Assembly (NCBI GenBank): GCA_016281335.1
Contig: JAEEIK010000036.1
Span: 1 to 64,000, forward strand
DNA length: 64,000 bases
Source of the DNA: Lachnospiraceae bacterium
Lineage (GTDB): Bacteria; Bacillota; Clostridia; Lachnospirales; Lachnospiraceae
Direction of reading: 5' to 3'
Position 1 is the stretch's first letter. Every line of letters starts with the position of its first letter. A program made the position numbers and the translations under genes. The notes under the pieces are model-generated. The model worked only from the letters and a program-made list of their open reading frames with translations. It ran no database searches and was not told where the DNA came from. Below are positions 60,142 to 64,000 of this stretch, in pieces.

Positions 60142-62612
60142 GCATTACCTCCGGCGCGTCTTAACTCTTCCAGCTCCTTTCTTCTCTTCCTGTTCCTTTC
60201 GGCTATGGTCACCGCCGCTATGAGTCCGAGAATGGTCAGTATCCCGGCTATGCACCACAGTATTCCCGAAAGTCCGTAGAGCTGAGTCATGTATATAACG
60301 GTATGCCCCTTGTCCACATGAACAAGGCGGTTAACGCTTCTTATCCCCTCGCCGTCAAACATATCATGCATGGCTATGGTAGTATCCACATTATCATAAT
60401 CGGAATCTATCTCTATGCGGTCTTTGCCGTATTCAACCTTAAGCGGCACGGTCTGCCTTAAAGGCATCTGGCCTATCTCCATTTTGAAGAGTTCGGTAAG
60501 TATGGGCGTGACCGACCTGTCCTTCGTCAATGCATAATGATAGGTCAGGTTTATAGCCAGCACCATGATGTTATCGTTTTTCACCGAACCGTAGAAGTCA
60601 AGGCTGATACCGTCTTCGCGGGTTCTTGCATAGGTCTTGTCAAGCCCTGTAACATATACGGTACGCCAGGTGGTATATCCCTGGGGGAAGAGATCGGTAT
60701 TGATGATGCCCCAGGTAGCTGTCTCCAGTTCAGGATAACCGTTGGAAAAGATCACATCGTGAGCCGTTACACCAAGAAACTCTCTTTTCTTTGACACCTC
60801 GTCTTCGGGTATGCCGTCGGCAAGGATCACGACACGCACTCCGTTCTCTGCAAGAACAGTCAGCAATTCCTCCGCTGCTTGTTTATCATCATAGGTAAAG
60901 CCGTTCAGATAAATGGTCCTGTACTTTGACAGTTCCTCATAGGTATAATCATTGATATTCGTGGATTCTCTTTCCTCGACCGTAGGGAAATCAAGACTTA
61001 CCATGCCCGCTCCGCTTCCTATGCCTATGGCTGAGAATTCGCTGAGCACGCCGAAGGTGCCATCCACATCAGTATGATAAAGTCTGTAGTCTTCATTAAG
61101 GTCAACAAGGTTGTATCCGCTCCTTGCTGCAGCCGCGTCGATCTCTCCCACTGCATCCTCATCCCAGCTTACCGGCTCCATCCAGATGATCACGCTGTCG
61201 TTGCCGAGTTCCAGACATCTGTCAAAGAGATAGGAGAACTGTCCGCCGGAATATGACTTATCCAGCTGGGTAATGTTATAAGCGGTCCTTGCGCTCCTGT
61301 AATCCGAACCGTAAGAACCCATCAGGGGCACATCATAAGCGGAGACCAGGAAGGAGCCGTCCGCGCCGAGAGACTGCAGATCCATAAGAGCCAGTCTCTG
61401 TCTGGTTATCTCCTGGGCTTTCTTTATAAGGGTTTCCTCTGCCTGCTTTTCGAGTCTGACATCAGCCTTATCGCCGCTGCCCATCAGCAGTGTAAATGAA
61501 GGAAGCGCATCCAGCGCGAGCACTATCAGCACGCCCACTACCACCGGCTTCTTAAGGGTTTTCCAGGTAAGCAGTGAAAAGAGTATCAGGCAGGCCGCCA
61601 GCGGAAGATAGTTAAGCATACCGAGTTTGCCTGCTCCGGGCAAAAGCCTGATCAGCGGATAAGCCACACTGGTCGAAGCAAGGAATATTATGCCTGCGGT
61701 ACCGAAACCGGCCCCGCTTTTCTTATTCGAAGCTATCAGGCCGAAGATGATAAGCAGCAGGAAAGCCAGGCCGAAATAATAGCCATGGTTTCCTGAAATG
61801 ATCCTTAAGATGGGATTGATGCTCTTAAGTCCGCTCTGGAAATAGAACTCAAGGTTTTCTATCTCGGATGCATTATTGCCGCCCTTGAAGTAAGATACCA
61901 GCCACAGTCCCGACATCATAAAGGCTGCGATATACGCGATAAACATCAGACCCGCGCGTCTGAAACAATGATTCAATGCGGAATACAGGAAAAAGTATAC
62001 GCAGAAAGTAAGCGCCGTGATCAGCGCAAATACAGGATCGGACATGATCATCACGGCAAAGAGTATGCTGACTGCCGCCAGTTCCCGCCGTCCCAGTTTT
62101 TTGGTCCTAAGATAATCTTCGGTAAGATGTAAGAGCCATGGCAGCAATACGAAGCAGAACATCCTCTGCAGATTGCCGTCCTCATAGCTCACCTTCATGC
62201 AGGCCGGAGCAAAGAACCACAAAAGCCCCAGAAAGCCTCCGAGAAACTGTCTGTCTCTTTTCTTTCCGATCATCATAAAGGAGAATGCGCCCGCAAAGAA
62301 TATCAGGCCGTTCCAGATGATATAAGCTCCCAGCGGATTGCCGCCGCTAAGCAGCTGAAGAAATGCAAATATATATGCCGGTATCGGCGCCCAGTATCTG
62401 AAGGGCTGTATGCCGTTGTACCAGAATCTGTCATACATAGGCCAGATGATGCCCTGTTTCAGCGCATCATAGGCAGTGCCTCCTTTATAGATGTGGTTCA
62501 GCACATCTTCTCCGAGAGGGTAGGCCGGATTGGCGACTATAGCCGCCATCAGCACTACAGCAAGTATTATATAGACCACTGTCCATATGACTGTCTGTAA
62601 GTGCTTCTTCAA
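60138..62612 (-). CDS. Polytopic PTPS-related membrane protein
   Basis: An 824-aa protein with about 11 helices in the first half, plus a large extracellular region and a last helix near the C-terminus (about 785-808). The N-terminal half matches the PTPS-related membrane family (GEDVLNHIYKGGTAYDALKQG, then PMYDRFWYNGIQPFRYWAP) and resembles GT-C-like or YfhO-type polyprenyl-sugar enzymes. The next gene upstream encodes a PTPS-fold protein and they overlap by four bases. A role in polysaccharide synthesis or export is inferred. Confidence 0.82.
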   Translation of the reverse strand: MKKHLQTVIWTVVYIILAVVLMAAIVANPAYPLGEDVLNHIYKGGTAYDALKQGIIWPMYDRFWYNGIQPFRYWAPIPAYIFAFLQLLSGGNPLGAYIIWNGLIFFAGAFSFMMIGKKRDRQFLGGFLGLLWFFAPACMKVSYEDGNLQRMFCFVLLPWLLHLTEDYLRTKKLGRRELAAVSILFAVMIMSDPVFALITALTFCVYFFLYSALNHCFRRAGLMFIAYIAAFMMSGLWLVSYFKGGNNASEIENLEFYFQSGLKSINPILRIISGNHGYYFGLAFLLLIIFGLIASNKKSGAGFGTAGIIFLASTSVAYPLIRLLPGAGKLGMLNYLPLAACLILFSLLTWKTLKKPVVVGVLIVLALDALPSFTLLMGSGDKADVRLEKQAEETLIKKAQEITRQRLALMDLQSLGADGSFLVSAYDVPLMGSYGSDYRSARTAYNITQLDKSYSGGQFSYLFDRCLELGNDSVIIWMEPVSWDEDAVGEIDAAAARSGYNLVDLNEDYRLYHTDVDGTFGVLSEFSAIGIGSGAGMVSLDFPTVEERESTNINDYTYEELSKYRTIYLNGFTYDDKQAAEELLTVLAENGVRVVILADGIPEDEVSKKREFLGVTAHDVIFSNGYPELETATWGIINTDLFPQGYTTWRTVYVTGLDKTYARTREDGISLDFYGSVKNDNIMVLAINLTYHYALTKDRSVTPILTELFKMEIGQMPLRQTVPLKVEYGKDRIEIDSDYDNVDTTIAMHDMFDGEGIRSVNRLVHVDKGHTVIYMTQLYGLSGILWCIAGILTILGLIAAVTIAERNRKRRKELEELRRAGGNA

Positions 62613-63097
62613 TTTACGTTTCCTCCCATATCCTCAAGTATGTCGTCAAGCACCGCATCAATAACATTATGCATCACTTCTTCGGTATATTCTTCCAGAT
62701 GGTAACTGTCAAAAGCATCATTGAAATTGATGATATAGCTTCTGGTAGGCGTCTCGCTGCCTTCAATTGATAACAGCCTTCCGCCTATCTTCTTCACGAG
62801 TTCCTGCACGCCGTGGCCGAAAAATTCCACCATATTCTCAAGTGTGGGAGCTATGGCATCAAAGGGATCCACGTCATTTAACACCCTGTTCTGATAAGGT
62901 CTGAAAAAGGCATCTATGGCTTTCTCATACACATTGAATTCCACAAAGCTCTCCCTGCCTATCAGTATGTTTAGTGTAAACTCCCAGGTATGCGGATGAG
63001 TCTCGCCTCTCTTGTTATTGAAGATCACCCAGTGATTCCCGTTCAGATAGAATTTCAGTCTGTATTCCTGAAATAATCTGTTCTCAAAGTTTTTCAT
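62609..63097 (-). CDS. PTPS-fold protein (6-pyruvoyltetrahydropterin synthase family), likely non-catalytic
   Basis: A 162-aa protein with PTPS landmarks: GNHWVIF for the first His, HPHTWEF for the H-x-H metal pair (about 34-36), and APTLENMVEFF corresponding to PTSEN. The catalytic Cys between these and the Asp-His pair expected in LDHxxLN (here NRVLNDVDPF) are missing. So metal may bind but the synthase reaction is unlikely. It is coupled by overlap to both the polytopic protein gene and the upstream gene. Confidence 0.85.
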   Translation of the reverse strand: MKNFENRLFQEYRLKFYLNGNHWVIFNNKRGETHPHTWEFTLNILIGRESFVEFNVYEKAIDAFFRPYQNRVLNDVDPFDAIAPTLENMVEFFGHGVQELVKKIGGRLLSIEGSETPTRSYIINFNDAFDSYHLEEYTEEVMHNVIDAVLDDILEDMGGNVN

Positions 63098-64000
63098 ACG
63101 TTACGCTCCCTAAGCATTCTCACATATTCATGTATATCGCCGCATTCGGGCGTCCACGACTCCACGCTTCTCAAAGTAACATTGATGCCGATCAGCGGTC
63201 TTAATCTTTCATAAGTCTGCTGGCGGTCGCTCCTTAAGAATACCAGGAATATCTGTCCCGCTACTTTCGCATCCTCGTAGGCATGATCCCCGGAAAGCCT
63301 GAAACGGATCACGCTGCGGTCAAGCATCAGCTGTGCTTTTGCAAGGAAGTCTTCCTCATTGGCGCAGTTGAAAAGCGCAAAAGTTATAGGCACTATACCT
63401 TTCTGCTGTATCCTGTCAAGGAAATCATCAAGTATGCTCTCCTGGAAGAGGGTACGCTGCATATCATAGGTATTCTTTACAATCAGCTTCTCATTGAGCT
63501 TATTTATGCTGGCATTGAGGCCGGTGATCACCTTTTCTCTTTCAAGGTTCTCTTTCTTTTCCTGACCTATCCTGTGGGCAAAGATCATGGCTTCCACAAC
63601 CATTATCATTACGGAAAGCGCATAACAGAGTATCATGTTGATCTCCGAACCCAGGAAAGCGTTGTTATCCAGGAACACGTCCTTGTTGGTAAGCAGACAC
63701 ATCCTGTAAGTCGAATCGCCATATTCAAACATAACTCCGCTGGCTACATAGTTCTTGTCATCAATGCTGATCTGTCTGTGAGTCACATGATTGAGCATCA
63801 GCTCGTCCAGAAACTTCTGCGCGGAATCGGAGATGTAATAGGTCCTGGTCGTGAATCCCTTATATTTATTGGTCTCCGTAACGTCCTTTACAAAGAGCAT
63901 TGCTTCGTTCTTTGAGAAGGTCCAGTACTTGTTGGTGGAAGCATCCAGAGTTCCCAGTATCTCTTCGATGATCGATGCATCATCACGGTTATCCTTTATA
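63094..64000 (-). CDS. Membrane signalling protein, 5' end outside the window
   Basis: The frame is open to the window edge: before the MLFVKDVTE methionine come in-frame TLDASTNKYWTFSKNEA, so the apparent start at 63900 is internal. The visible 302 residues show an extracellular Cache-like part (GVMFEYGDSTYRMCLLTNKDVFLD), a membrane helix (NMILCYALSVMIMVVEAMIF), a coiled coil, and a C-terminal domain (about 180-302) that could be a degenerate GGDEF domain lacking the motif. It overlaps the PTPS gene. It could be a c-di-GMP effector; this needs the missing N-terminal part. Confidence 0.72.
   Translation of the reverse strand, partial: IKDNRDDASIIEEILGTLDASTNKYWTFSKNEAMLFVKDVTETNKYKGFTTRTYYISDSAQKFLDELMLNHVTHRQISIDDKNYVASGVMFEYGDSTYRMCLLTNKDVFLDNNAFLGSEINMILCYALSVMIMVVEAMIFAHRIGQEKKENLEREKVITGLNASINKLNEKLIVKNTYDMQRTLFQESILDDFLDRIQQKGIVPITFALFNCANEEDFLAKAQLMLDRSVIRFRLSGDHAYEDAKVAGQIFLVFLRSDRQQTYERLRPLIGINVTLRSVESWTPECGDIHEYVRMLRERNV

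Overview
This window looks like a chromosome segment of a strictly anaerobic Firmicute of the class Clostridia, most likely family Lachnospiraceae. The support is strong AGGAGG-type ribosome sites, many LytTR, DUF3021, DUF6273 and DUF2812 type proteins, the separate PurO-like and PurH-like purine enzymes, a GH51 arabinofuranosidase with AraB and AraD, and large GGDEF/EAL and hybrid-kinase proteins. There is no rRNA, tRNA, CRISPR array, phage or transposase gene. The two edges cut an AzlC-like gene (left) and a membrane signalling gene (right).

Layout. 1-6765 (minus strand): azlC (partial), potD, potC, potB, potA (polyamine ABC uptake), preceded in the same direction by a 176-aa membrane protein, a TPR/zinc-ribbon protein and a 53-aa ORF. 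6818-13588 (minus): valS with its own promoter, then an operon of GH13 amylase, an anchored exported protein, a HAD hydrolase and a D,D-carboxypeptidase. 13674-18058: a DinG/XPD-type helicase, a 750-bp AT-rich repeat-filled gap, PII (glnB-like) and a DUF2812 membrane protein. 18267-20700 (plus): an ABC exporter pair. 20954-23118 (minus): the last two steps of IMP synthesis, with formyltransferase and cyclohydrolase as separate proteins, under a ZTP (pfl) riboswitch with an overlapping terminator. 23118-29359: MATE pump, MntR/DtxR-type regulator, TPM-domain and zinc-ribbon membrane proteins, acyl-ACP thioesterase, HMGL-like aldolase and a new 59-aa gene. 29433-31126: J-domain membrane protein and DegV. 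31266-34331: a C39-like unknown, a chemoreceptor, and QueT behind a class-II preQ1 riboswitch.

34332-36847 is a repeat-dominated island around one DUF6273 gene, bracketed by inverted copies of a GGGGACGG-containing palindromic element, one of which supplies the -35 region of glnA (36848-38278). 38354-52003 (minus) is a compact co-directional series: a periplasmic-binding-like/GGDEF protein, a lone receiver, a REC-GGDEF-EAL phosphodiesterase, an HPt protein, two paralogous hybrid histidine kinases, then GH51 arabinofuranosidase, a Cys-rich protein, AraB and AraD. If it is transcribed as spaced, it links c-di-GMP and phosphorelay signalling to arabinose use; I regard this as the most interesting system here. 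52100-57671 (minus) is a cell-envelope stress style cluster: class-C serine hydrolase, LytTR regulator, DUF3021, OmpR-type regulator, ABC transporter and histidine kinase. 57964-64000 (minus) encodes a TIM-barrel lipoprotein, a large polytopic PTPS-related membrane protein, a PTPS-fold protein that has lost its catalytic residues and a truncated membrane protein; this may be part of an exopolysaccharide locus that continues outside the window.

Three intergenic gaps carry a family of nested palindromes with a shared core (TTAACGAG ... CGAGTTTAG) but a different outer arm pair in each copy. These, the GGGGACGG repeats and the TTATGTAAAC repeats are structures I cannot assign to a known class.
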